DNA of 14,450 bases from an uncultured Bacteroidales bacterium (GCA_947074165.1 CAMTOT010000033.1:1-14450), one strand, 5' to 3'. Numbered from the stretch's first letter, positions 7,042 through 13,416 are shown. Program-made: numbers and translations. Notes: generated by a model from the letters alone, not told the origin.

Positions 7042-7624
7042 TATCAGCGAAACAGGAGCAATATCAAAAGAGGAAATTGCCGGCATGGAACTTATTACAT
7101 TTCCTGGCAATATCGTAGTAATACAGTCTCTGGAAGGTGCGGAAAAAGCAGTCGAATACCTTTCAAAGCAACCATATATTGGTTTTGATACAGAAACGAA
7201 GCCCGCATTCAAGAAAGGTCAAACCAACAAAGTCGCTTTACTGCAACTTTCCGGCGGAGAATATTGTTTTCTTTTCCGACTTAATAAAATTGGATTTCCC
7301 AAGTGTGTAATTGACTTACTCAGCGATAAGGAAATTATCAAAATAGGTCTCTCTCTAAAGGATGATTATGCTACAATGAGAAGGCTTGCCAATATTAATC
7401 CTAATGGTTTTATTGAACTTCAGAGTTTTGTTAAGGAATTTGGAATAAAAGAAGCCAGCCTTCAGAAAATTTTTGCAATCTTATTTAAAAAGAAAATTTC
7501 AAAAAGTCAGCGTTTGTCAAACTGGGAGGCTGAGAATTTGACAGAAGGGCAGAAGAAATATGCTGCTACCGATGCGTGGGCATGCTTGCGTATATATGAA
7601 AGATTAAAGGGAATAACCGATTAA
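7034..7624 (+). CDS. DEDDy-type 3'-5' exonuclease (RNase D/WRN-exonuclease fold)
   Basis: The protein has 196 residues from the ATG at 7034; an earlier in-frame ATG at 7010 would add eight residues and lengthen the overlap with DUF5063 from 8 to 32 bp. Exo I is GFDTETKP (Asp52, Glu54). Exo II is GLSLKDDYATM (probably Asp111). Exo III is YAATDAWA with Tyr176 and Asp180 in the Y-x3-D pattern that defines the DEDDy class. It therefore has a complete two-metal catalytic set for removing nucleotides from 3' ends of RNA or DNA. No HRDC domain follows, unlike classical RNase D, and the size fits stand-alone Bacteroidetes exonucleases. Substrate is not known. I chose the shorter start because family members usually begin shortly before the ISKEE-like segment. 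Confidence 0.88.
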   Translation: MDNISETGAISKEEIAGMELITFPGNIVVIQSLEGAEKAVEYLSKQPYIGFDTETKPAFKKGQTNKVALLQLSGGEYCFLFRLNKIGFPKCVIDLLSDKEIIKIGLSLKDDYATMRRLANINPNGFIELQSFVKEFGIKEASLQKIFAILFKKKISKSQRLSNWEAENLTEGQKKYAATDAWACLRIYERLKGITD

Positions 7625-7642
7625 AAGAGTTCAGACAAAATT

Positions 7643-7888
7643 ATGAAGAGAAGTATTTTAATACCTGCTATTTTAATTATTTATCTTGGTGTGATGGCGT
7701 ATCTTGGATGGCCTGAATTTTCAGCTCAAGGAAAATATTTTGAATTTACTGCTATTATAGTTGTGACTTTAGCTGTTATAACAGGGATATTTTTTCTCCT
7801 TAGAAGAAGAGATAAGATGCGTCGTGAGAATCAAAAGCAAAAGCAAGCATCTCAGCGTCGATTCTTCAGGGATGATAACATTAGATAA
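7643..7888 (+). CDS. Small two-helix inner-membrane protein
   Basis: This 81-residue protein has two hydrophobic helices, about 4-23 (ILIPAILIIYLGVMAYLGW) and about 35-54 (FTAIIVVTLAVITGIFFLL). A strongly basic tail follows (RRRDKMRRENQKQKQASQRR), which should sit in the cytoplasm by the positive-inside rule. I do not recognise a named family; small proteins of this shape occur beside housekeeping genes in Bacteroidales. It starts 18 bp after the exonuclease stop and looks like the last gene of the yicC operon, although no clear terminator follows before the next unit. Confidence 0.7.
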   Translation: MKRSILIPAILIIYLGVMAYLGWPEFSAQGKYFEFTAIIVVTLAVITGIFFLLRRRDKMRRENQKQKQASQRRFFRDDNIR

Positions 7889-7932
7889 TCCGCCTTTTTC
7901 AAAATAATATTATATTAAAAGCTTAATAAATG

Positions 7933-7957
7933 AAAATTGCAATGCACTTGCAATTTT
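7933..7957. promoter_or_regulatory. Perfect 10-5-10 dyad, candidate operator of the metal operon
   Basis: Arms AAAATTGCAA (7933-7942) and TTGCAATTTT (7948-7957) are exact reverse complements around TGCAC. The core holds three TGCA tetramers at near-regular spacing. It ends about 20 bp before the chosen start of the HYC_CC_PP-like gene, where a repressor or activator of that operon would bind. The sequence is seen; the operator role is inferred. Confidence 0.6.
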
Positions 7958-7964
7958 TATTTTA

Positions 7965-7972
7965 TACTTTAG
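7965..7972 (+). promoter_or_regulatory. Weak -7-like element before the HYC_CC_PP-like gene
   Basis: TACTTTAG matches TAnnTTTG at all but one position and lies directly after the dyad. A transcript starting a few bases downstream would be nearly leaderless for the ATG at 7978, so the true promoter may lie elsewhere. Confidence 0.25.
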
Positions 7973-7977
7973 CGCTC

Positions 7978-8475
7978 ATGAAGAAAATAAGATATATAAT
8001 GGCCCTGCTTTTAGTGGTAGTAGTTGTTGTTGAGTCCGCGGGATTCAGCATGATAAACTATTGCACAGGCAAAATCAGGGTAATCCCGGCTATCTCTAAT
8101 ATTGAGATGGGTCAGGAGATTAAATGTCTTAAAGAGCAGAATGCTGAATTTGAAAATCTATGCGATATAGAACCTTGCTGTTCGCACTGCTCTGACTCTC
8201 ATAAGCAGCTTTCTTTATGTGATGACAATCATATAGCGCCAGGCATTCACTCTCATCATCACGAGGGGAAATGTGTTAAGTCATTCCTTTTTCAATTATT
8301 ACCTCTTCAGAAGACATTGTCTTATTGTCTTCCTATATTTGTGTCGAATATTATTTATATAATAGACATAACGATACAGGATGTATTTGAAGCTGTCGCG
8401 CTTAAATATGTTCCGCTTACACCTAAATATCCCGGGCGAACCATTCTTGCCCACATTCAGTCTTTCTTAATTTAA
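7978..8475 (+). CDS. HYC_CC_PP-like small envelope protein, putative metal binder
   Basis: From the ATG at 7978 the protein has 165 residues. It starts with a basic end and a strong hydrophobic stretch (MKKIRYIMALLLVVVVVVESAG), a signal peptide or anchor. The three landmarks of the Bacteroidetes HYC_CC_PP family are present in altered form: NYC at 27-29 instead of HYC, CC at 67-68 (EPCCSHC), and VPLTPKYPGRTILAHIQSFLI at the end in place of the PP...FLI ending. A His-rich patch HSHHH (91-95) and further Cys residues support metal binding. An in-frame ATG at 7930 would place the perfect dyad inside the gene, so I prefer 7978. It is first in a likely operon with a TonB receptor and an HMA protein. 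Function is inferred. Confidence 0.68.
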   Translation: MKKIRYIMALLLVVVVVVESAGFSMINYCTGKIRVIPAISNIEMGQEIKCLKEQNAEFENLCDIEPCCSHCSDSHKQLSLCDDNHIAPGIHSHHHEGKCVKSFLFQLLPLQKTLSYCLPIFVSNIIYIIDITIQDVFEAVALKYVPLTPKYPGRTILAHIQSFLI

Positions 8476-8487
8476 ATACTTGTTATT

Positions 8488-8504
8488 GTATTGCTGTGTA
8501 ATAC
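8488..8504 (+). repeat. Small stem-loop between the HYC_CC_PP-like gene and the receptor gene
   Basis: GTATTGC and GTAATAC can form a 7-bp stem with one G-U pair around TGT. No T-run follows, so it is not a good terminator; it might be a processing or pausing site between the two genes. Confidence 0.3.
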
Positions 8505-8521
8505 AGTAATACGCAATTGTT

Positions 8522-8546
8522 ATGTCATAAAAGTACTTTATGACAT
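8522..8546. promoter_or_regulatory. Perfect 10-5-10 dyad upstream of the TonB receptor gene
   Basis: Arms ATGTCATAAA (8522-8531) and TTTATGACAT (8537-8546) are exact reverse complements around AGTAC. It has the same geometry as the dyad at 7933-7957 but a different sequence, resembling a TGTCAT-N-ATGACA operator of a dimeric regulator. It lies about 75 bp before the receptor start, and its right arm could cover a -33 box. An RNA hairpin is possible too, but no T-tract follows it. Confidence 0.6.
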
Positions 8547-8561
8547 GTATTGGCATATCCG

Positions 8562-8569
8562 TGTGTTTG
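8562..8569 (+). promoter_or_regulatory. Possible internal promoter (-7-like) for the receptor gene
   Basis: TGTGTTTG differs from TAnnTTTG at one position. TTTA at 8537-8540, inside the dyad's right arm, lies 21 bp upstream, a suitable -33 spacing. If used, the dyad would overlap the -33 region and the leader would be about 45 bases. Confidence 0.3.
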
Positions 8570-8620
8570 CGTATGGTGAATACATCGGGGTAATTATGTA
8601 TTATAAATTAAGAATTACAA

Positions 8621-10867
8621 ATGAATTCAAAAATACTTCTTTCTACAGTTGCCTTTTTGGCATCTGTATACTCTGCATATTCTCAGAATATATTAAAAGG
8701 TGTAGTGACCGATAAAGACGAGATGCCTATTACGGGTGCTAACCTAAGATGGTTAAATACTACAGTAGGTGCTGTTACAGATATTGACGGTAACTACGAG
8801 ATCCCATCAGTATCTGGCAATAACGTACTTATAGTTAGTTATATCGGATATCAAAATGATACGATTAAGGTAAGCGATTACTCATCTAAATTAAATGTGG
8901 TTTTAGCCGGAGAGCTCGCTCTTAATGAGGTTATTGTAAGTGAGCGCCGCATGGGGACAATATCTTCGAAAATAGAACCCATACAAACGCAAAAAATCAC
9001 ATATGATGAATTGTGCAGAGCGGCTTGCTGTAATCTTGCCGAAAGTTTCGAAACCAACCCTTCTGTGGATGTTACATATAGCGACGCAGCAACAGGAGCC
9101 AGACAAATTCGTTTGCTTGGTCTTGCCGGAACTTATGTACAGATGATGACAGAGCAGATACCTAATCTCCAGGGTGCCGCATCATCATACGGTCTTAGTT
9201 ATGTGCCGGGTCCATGGATGGAAAGCATAAATGTGTCAAAGGGTACGTCTTCCGTAAAAAACGGATATGAAGCCCTTACCGGTCAGATAAATGTTGAATA
9301 CAAGAAACCTCAAACATCAGATCCTCTTAGTGTAAATCTATTTGCCGCTCATACAGGTCGTCTTGAAGCTAATGTAGATGCCAATATCACTATAAGCGAT
9401 AAGCTTGCTACCGGTACACTTTTACATTACTCCCGAGAGCAGGAAAGTCATGATGATAATAATGACGGGTTTCTTGATATGCCAAAGACCGAACAATTTA
9501 ATGGCATCCACAGGTGGTATTATAAAGGAGACCGATTTATACATCAGACTCTTGCAAATGTTATGCACGAAAAGAGAGAAAGCGGACAGGTTGACCATGC
9601 CGGTTCGCACGGTTCGTCTCAGCCGCAAATGGCGCAGGATCCGTATAAGATAAACATTGAAACTAATCGTGGCGTTTTATTTACTAAAAACGGTTATATA
9701 CTAAATAAAGAGAAAAATACAAGCATCGCTTTAATGCTTTCCGGTATATATCATAATCAAGAGTCAAACTTCGGCAATACACTATATGATGTAAATCAGA
9801 AAAACGTATATGCTAATCTTGTTTTCGAGACAGAATTTACTCAGGCGCATAAAATAAGCACAGGTGTTAGTTTCAATCATGATGGCTATACAGAATCACT
9901 TAATGATAAATATGTGTCGGGACTTGCAAACCTTGATTTGCGAAGAAATCTTAATACAGCTGGTGCTTACTTTCAATACACATTTATGCCAAGCGATAAG
10001 CTTACATTTCTTGCAGGTGTAAGAGCTGATAATAATAATGTGCATGGAACATTCTTTACACCTCGTGTTCATATTAAATATTCTCCATTCGGAGATTATC
10101 TGAGCCTTCGAGCTTCAGCGGGAAAAGGGTATCGCATGGCAAATGTTCTTGTTGAAAATTCTTATTTGCTTGCGAGCAGCAGACAAATGAACTTTACTGA
10201 GAAAATAAATCCTATGGAGGAAGCCTGGAATTATGGATTAAGCGCTCATTCTACTATAGATTTGTTTGATAAACCTCTCTCTGTAATGCTTGAGTGGTAT
10301 TATACTGATTTTCAGAAGCAGGTAGTAGCGGATATGGAAGATCCTCATGCAGTGAATTTCTATAATCTTGACGGGCGCTCTTATGCGCAAAACGCGCAAA
10401 TTGAAGTGAGCTATCCTTTCTTCCGTGGATTTACTCTTACCGGTGCTTACAGGATTACAGACGCTAAAACCACATATGGAGATGAATTGAAAGAAAAGCC
10501 ACTTACGAACAGGTATAAAGCTTTACTTACAGCCTCATATCAGACCAGACTTAAGAAATGGCAGTTTGATGTCACTTCTTCATTCAATGGAAAGGGGCGT
10601 ATGCCAAATCCCGGAGCTGATGCATTGTGGAATGAGTACTTTCCTTCTTATATAAGCTTGAATGCTCAGATTACGAAATACTTCCGTACATGGTCTATAT
10701 ATGTAGGAGGAGAGAATCTTACCGGCTACAAGCAGAAAAATCCTATCATAGGATATGAAAATGCAGGTCTTGACTCTTCAAATTTCGATGCTACTATGAT
10801 ATGGGGGCCAGTACATGGAGCCAAATATTATGTTGGTTTGAGATGGTCGATTCCTAAAAAATCATAA
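8621..10867 (+). CDS. TonB-dependent outer-membrane receptor, putative metal transporter
   Basis: This 748-residue protein starts with a Sec signal peptide (about 1-22, ending AYSQ). A carboxypeptidase-regulatory-like domain follows (about 24-95: LKGVVTDKDEMPITGANLRW, TDIDGNYEI, VSYIGYQ), then a TonB plug (about 110-230) with ETNPSVDVTYSDAATGARQIRLLGL and KGTSSVKNGYEALTGQINVEY, and a 22-strand type beta-barrel to the C-terminus. The plug is of a conserved Bacteroidetes subgroup usually found with HMA-domain proteins and copper functions. Two Cys (136-137) in the plug and a loop with His316, His326, His330 and Met337 might touch metal. Another loop, DDNNDGFLD (278-286), resembles a calcium-binding loop. 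Energy would come from TonB-ExbBD encoded elsewhere. Substrate is inferred from the neighbours. Confidence 0.9.
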   Translation: MNSKILLSTVAFLASVYSAYSQNILKGVVTDKDEMPITGANLRWLNTTVGAVTDIDGNYEIPSVSGNNVLIVSYIGYQNDTIKVSDYSSKLNVVLAGELALNEVIVSERRMGTISSKIEPIQTQKITYDELCRAACCNLAESFETNPSVDVTYSDAATGARQIRLLGLAGTYVQMMTEQIPNLQGAASSYGLSYVPGPWMESINVSKGTSSVKNGYEALTGQINVEYKKPQTSDPLSVNLFAAHTGRLEANVDANITISDKLATGTLLHYSREQESHDDNNDGFLDMPKTEQFNGIHRWYYKGDRFIHQTLANVMHEKRESGQVDHAGSHGSSQPQMAQDPYKINIETNRGVLFTKNGYILNKEKNTSIALMLSGIYHNQESNFGNTLYDVNQKNVYANLVFETEFTQAHKISTGVSFNHDGYTESLNDKYVSGLANLDLRRNLNTAGAYFQYTFMPSDKLTFLAGVRADNNNVHGTFFTPRVHIKYSPFGDYLSLRASAGKGYRMANVLVENSYLLASSRQMNFTEKINPMEEAWNYGLSAHSTIDLFDKPLSVMLEWYYTDFQKQVVADMEDPHAVNFYNLDGRSYAQNAQIEVSYPFFRGFTLTGAYRITDAKTTYGDELKEKPLTNRYKALLTASYQTRLKKWQFDVTSSFNGKGRMPNPGADALWNEYFPSYISLNAQITKYFRTWSIYVGGENLTGYKQKNPIIGYENAGLDSSNFDATMIWGPVHGAKYYVGLRWSIPKKS

Positions 10868-10946
10868 CTCTTTTTTTACATTCAAAATATTTAATTATTT
10901 TACAGTTGATAGATAATCAGACATTTAATAATATTATTATAACTTT

Positions 10947-10954
10947 TAAATTTG
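10947..10954 (+). promoter_or_regulatory. -7 element at the HMA gene start (possible leaderless promoter)
   Basis: TAAATTTG is a full TAnnTTTG match, with TTTA at 10924-10927 exactly 19 bp upstream as a -33 candidate. The HMA ATG is at 10960, so a transcript from this promoter would start at or next to the ATG. The box runs into TTGCAATT (10952-10959), a half-site of the dyad at 7933-7957. Confidence 0.45.
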
Positions 10955-10959
10955 CAATT

Positions 10960-11385
10960 ATGAAACAGACATTTAAAATTTTCCGCAACCTTATGGTTAT
11001 TGTTATGGCAGTTTGTATGATTCAACCGCTTGCTGCTCAGTCAAAAGAGAAAAAAGGTGAAAAAGTTACTACGTTTAATGTAGATCTTGACTGCCAGAGT
11101 TGTGTAAACAATGTAGAGAATAAAATCAAATGGGAAAAAGGAGTTACGGATTTGCAATGTGATCTTGCTGCAAAAACAGTGACAGTAACGTATAAAACAT
11201 CTCGTACTGATGATGAAAAACTTATAGCAGCTTTTAAAAAACTTGGTAAGGAAGCTACCGTGAAATGTGACGGAAACCCTGCTAATTGTGATAAAAAAGA
11301 TAATTGTGCTAAAAAATCATCTTGTGCAAAAGAAGCTAAATCAGGATGTGGATCATCTTGCGGCGGACATTCTCATGCTCATTGA
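10960..11385 (+). CDS. Secreted HMA-domain metal-binding protein with Cys/His-rich tail
   Basis: From the ATG at 10960 the protein has 141 residues. A signal peptide covers about 1-27 (hydrophobic core LMVIVMAVCMIQPLAAQ). A heavy-metal-associated (ferredoxin-like) domain spans about 34-103 with the metal-binding CxxC as DLDCQSC (Cys45, Cys48), followed by VENKIKWEKGV and a typical beta strand VTVTYK. The tail (103-141) has six Cys and ends CGGHSHAH, a second likely metal site. HMA domains carry Cu(I) or other soft metals. The signal peptide puts it in the periplasm, where it could take metal from the receptor or buffer it. An ATG at 10906 would add 18 residues before the signal peptide and is unlikely. 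It ends the operon before a terminator. Confidence 0.87.
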   Translation: MKQTFKIFRNLMVIVMAVCMIQPLAAQSKEKKGEKVTTFNVDLDCQSCVNNVENKIKWEKGVTDLQCDLAAKTVTVTYKTSRTDDEKLIAAFKKLGKEATVKCDGNPANCDKKDNCAKKSSCAKEAKSGCGSSCGGHSHAH

Positions 11386-11432
11386 TAATATGTTTTAATC
11401 GATTAGGTATCATAATAGGATATTTAAACATA

Positions 11433-11469
11433 GAAACGCGCTTCCTTACACAGGATAGCGCGTTTCTTT
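11433..11469 (+). terminator. Intrinsic terminator of the metal-handling operon
   Basis: Arms GAAACGCGCT (11433-11442) and AGCGCGTTTC (11457-11466) form a perfect 10-bp G+C-rich stem. An inner 4-bp TCCT/AGGA helix extends it with one bulged base, and the loop is TACAC. A short T-run follows. It lies about 48 bp after the HMA stop codon and is the strongest hairpin in this part of the window. Confidence 0.82.
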
Positions 11470-11677
11470 CATAGTTAAGGCTTATTACACTTAAAAATAA
11501 AATGATGAATTTATGATTGTTTGCTAAGAAAACGTAACATGTTTGGAAATTGTTTAAAATTATATCGTTTTTTTTTAGCCTATTTGTTTTTCTAAAGCAA
11601 TAGATTGAAAAAGTACTATAATGTCAGATTGTTTTAATTTCAATAAGAAATATAACATTGTTATTAATATACCATAA

Positions 11678-11700
11678 ATTAGGTATGATAATAACCTAAT
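11678..11700. promoter_or_regulatory. 7-9-7 dyad upstream of the cysK promoter
   Basis: ATTAGGT (11678-11684) and ACCTAAT (11694-11700) are exact reverse complements around nine bases. The site ends 30 bp before the -7 element of cysK and just above the expected -33 box, a normal activator position. It may control cysteine synthesis, but that is inference from location. Confidence 0.45.
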
Positions 11701-11730
11701 GTCGGGATGTTGTTGTTATTAAAACATAAT

Positions 11731-11738
11731 TATCTTTG
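11731..11738 (+). promoter_or_regulatory. cysK promoter (-7 element)
   Basis: TATCTTTG is a full TAnnTTTG match, with TTG at 11710-11712 about 18 bp upstream as a -33 candidate. Transcription would begin near 11745, which favours the cysK start at 11768 (leader of about 23 bases) over the ATG at 11750. Confidence 0.6.
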
Positions 11739-11767
11739 TTTTATAATAAATGCTAAATAATAAGATT

Positions 11768-12715
11768 ATGGAGAAGATTGCGAAAAGTCTGACAGAATTG
11801 ATAGGCAATACACCACTTTTGGAACCTGTAAATTATATAAAAAATACAGATACCGATGCGCGCCTGTTGCTTAAGCTTGAATATTTTAATCCGGCAGGAA
11901 GCGTAAAAGACAGAGTGGCTCTTGCGATGATTGAAGATGCTGAGAAATCAGGTAAATTAAAGCCTGGTGGCACTATCATCGAACCTACAAGTGGTAATAC
12001 AGGAGTAGGACTTGCCTTTGTAGCTGCTTCACGCAATTACAGGCTAATCCTTACTATGCCTGAGACGATGAGTCTGGAACGTCGGAATTTATTGAAAGCT
12101 CTTGGCGCTGAGCTCGTACTTACTTCTGGTGCGGCAGGAATGAAAGGTGCTATAGAGAAAGCGGAAGAACTCAAAGAATCTATTCCTGAATCGATAATAT
12201 TGCAGCAATTTGATAATAAAGCGAATCCTAATATTCATTATTATACTACAGCTGAAGAGATATGGAGAGATACCGGCGGACAAATTGATTTTTTTGTGGC
12301 AGGTGTTGGTACCGGAGGTACAATATCCGGTATAGGAAAACGACTAAAAGAGCTTAACCCTAAAATAAATATTATAGCTGTAGAGCCAGACTCGTCAGCG
12401 GTACTTTCCGGAGAGCAGCCTTCACCTCATAAAATACAAGGTATAGGTGCCGGATTTATTCCCGGCAATTTTGATTCAACCGTAGTTGATGAAATTTATC
12501 GTGTTGGTAATGATGATGCCATAAAAGCATCGAGACTTTTGGCTAAATATGAAGGATTACTTGTTGGTATATCTTCAGGAGCTGCCGCTTATGCTGCTAC
12601 ACAGATATCAAAAAGAGAAGGCAATAAAGGCAAAACAATCGTAGCTCTTATGCCGGATACGGGAGAGAGGTATTTGTCTACAGTGCTTTACGCGTTTGAT
12701 GAATATCCGTTGTAA
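11768..12715 (+). CDS. cysK: Cysteine synthase A (O-acetylserine sulfhydrylase)
   Basis: This PLP enzyme makes cysteine from O-acetylserine and sulfide in the cytoplasm. From the ATG at 11768 it has 315 residues, the usual length, beginning MEKIAKSLTELIGNTPLL. The PLP Schiff-base lysine lies in NPAGSVKDRVA (about 38-48). Other landmarks are PTSGNTG (substrate loop), GVGTGGTISGIG (phosphate-binding loop of PLP), GISSGAAAYAA and the C-terminal MPDTGERYLST. All catalytic motifs are intact. An in-frame ATG at 11750 adds six residues; promoter position and family alignment favour 11768. It is a single-gene unit: own promoter, a hairpin terminator 25 bp after the stop, and a convergent gene overlapping its last 38 bp. 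Confidence 0.96.
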   Translation: MEKIAKSLTELIGNTPLLEPVNYIKNTDTDARLLLKLEYFNPAGSVKDRVALAMIEDAEKSGKLKPGGTIIEPTSGNTGVGLAFVAASRNYRLILTMPETMSLERRNLLKALGAELVLTSGAAGMKGAIEKAEELKESIPESIILQQFDNKANPNIHYYTTAEEIWRDTGGQIDFFVAGVGTGGTISGIGKRLKELNPKINIIAVEPDSSAVLSGEQPSPHKIQGIGAGFIPGNFDSTVVDEIYRVGNDDAIKASRLLAKYEGLLVGISSGAAAYAATQISKREGNKGKTIVALMPDTGERYLSTVLYAFDEYPL

Positions 12716-13163
12716 CAAGCTTTGTCGCATTGAAAATATTAAAAATATCGGGTTTTATAAGCTCGATATTTTTATTTATGCCCATAATAAAAAGGTCTGT
12801 TTTGTATATCTTGTTTTTTTGTAGAGAACTGAAGTTAGCTAATGATTCATCAACAGCGGCAAACAATGTAAGTTCATTCTCATAAGTAAAGATCATCACG
12901 CTTTTATTGGTTTGCGTAACCACATGTTTTATGTGTTTTTTTACTTTACTGCTCATCTTAATATTTTCTATACTATTGTCCCATTTATCGGCACGTATGA
13001 CGTATGCTACATCCCAGTTGCGTGTGTTAATATTTGAGAATGTAAAGATTGAGTCTTTCCCAATTGTGGTAAAACTGTAACTCATTTGAGGAAACTCCTC
13101 GATAAAAAAATTGCCGCAGCTGCAAATAGAAATCAAAAAAATAAACAGACAGATAGGTTTCAT
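12678..13163 (-). CDS. Small putative lipoprotein of unknown function
   Basis: This 161-residue product starts MKPICLFIFLISICSCGN: a short basic end, a hydrophobic core and a lipobox I-C-S-C with Cys16 as the lipidated residue. The rest is a soluble envelope domain with no family I recognise. It holds short beta-like segments (MSYSFTTIGKDSIFTFSNI, SVMIFTYENELTLFAAVDES). It is convergent with cysK and overlaps the end of that gene by 38 bp. Its own coding sequence contains the cysK hairpin (12740-12774). The lipoprotein signal makes a real gene likely, but codon-level support is modest and its last 30 residues could be a poorly conserved extension. Confidence 0.65.
   Translation of the reverse strand: MKPICLFIFLISICSCGNFFIEEFPQMSYSFTTIGKDSIFTFSNINTRNWDVAYVIRADKWDNSIENIKMSSKVKKHIKHVVTQTNKSVMIFTYENELTLFAAVDESLANFSSLQKNKIYKTDLFIMGINKNIELIKPDIFNIFNATKLVTTDIHQTRKAL
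12740..12774 (+). terminator. Hairpin terminator of cysK, inside the convergent lipoprotein gene
   Basis: AAAAATATCG (12741-12750) and CGATATTTTT (12764-12773) pair perfectly, flanked by one more T-A pair. The inner bases can continue pairing (with two G-U pairs) to a tiny TAT loop. The A-run and T-run flanks allow termination in both directions. It starts 25 bp after the cysK stop. Confidence 0.7.
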
Positions 13164-13340
13164 AAATAACTAAATAAGCATAAATAATATAAGAAAAGGT
13201 AGGTCTTTTGTGTTAAATTCATTAATGATTAATTAACAATAATAAGATATTAATATCTAATTTTCTGCTAAAGTACGGAAAAATATATTACTCTTTTATA
13301 TTGATGTGTTAAAATTTAGATTTTTGTCAAAATCGATTAG

Positions 13341-13348
13341 TATATTTG
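13341..13348 (+). promoter_or_regulatory. Candidate -7 element for the ABC-F gene
   Basis: TATATTTG is a full TAnnTTTG match, 69 bp before the ABC-F ATG. A TTTA is 22 bp upstream and a TTTG only 14 bp upstream, so the -33 box is not convincing. A start near 13355 would give a leader of about 60 bases that contains the hairpin at 13359-13386. Confidence 0.4.
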
Positions 13349-13358
13349 TTTCAAAATG

Positions 13359-13386
13359 TATAATAGGTTAACTATTTTCTATTATA
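13359..13386 (+). repeat. Stem-loop in the ABC-F 5' leader with an alternative pairing
   Basis: TATAATAG (13359-13366) pairs with CTATTATA (13379-13386) around 12 bases. The same left arm can instead pair with CTATT at 13372-13376, so two exclusive small hairpins are possible. Both are A/T-rich and weak, and no T-run follows. Confidence 0.35.
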
Positions 13387-13416
13387 ACGTTTGTAAAATA
13401 GCTAAAAAAATAAAAT

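Larger units (their letters stand above)
11386..11749. other. 364-bp intergenic region between the HMA gene and cysK
   Basis: This very A/T-rich stretch holds an intrinsic terminator (11433-11469), a 7-9-7 dyad (11678-11700) and a cysK promoter element (11731-11738), each listed separately. Between about 11470 and 11670 I see no gene, RNA or repeat that I can support; that part includes a run of nine T near 11569-11577. Confidence 0.7.

Noticed and set aside
8491..8715. Plus-strand 74-residue frame starting before the TonB receptor
   Set aside because: It covers the dyad region and runs into the receptor signal peptide in another frame; its composition is not protein-like.
9405..9653. Alternative-frame ORFs on both strands inside the TonB receptor
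   Set aside because: They are nested in a strongly supported gene and show no independent features.
13245..13258. 14-bp palindrome AGATATTAATATCT in the lipoprotein/ABC-F gap
   Set aside because: A/T-rich and not clearly placed relative to either promoter; kept out as probable chance.
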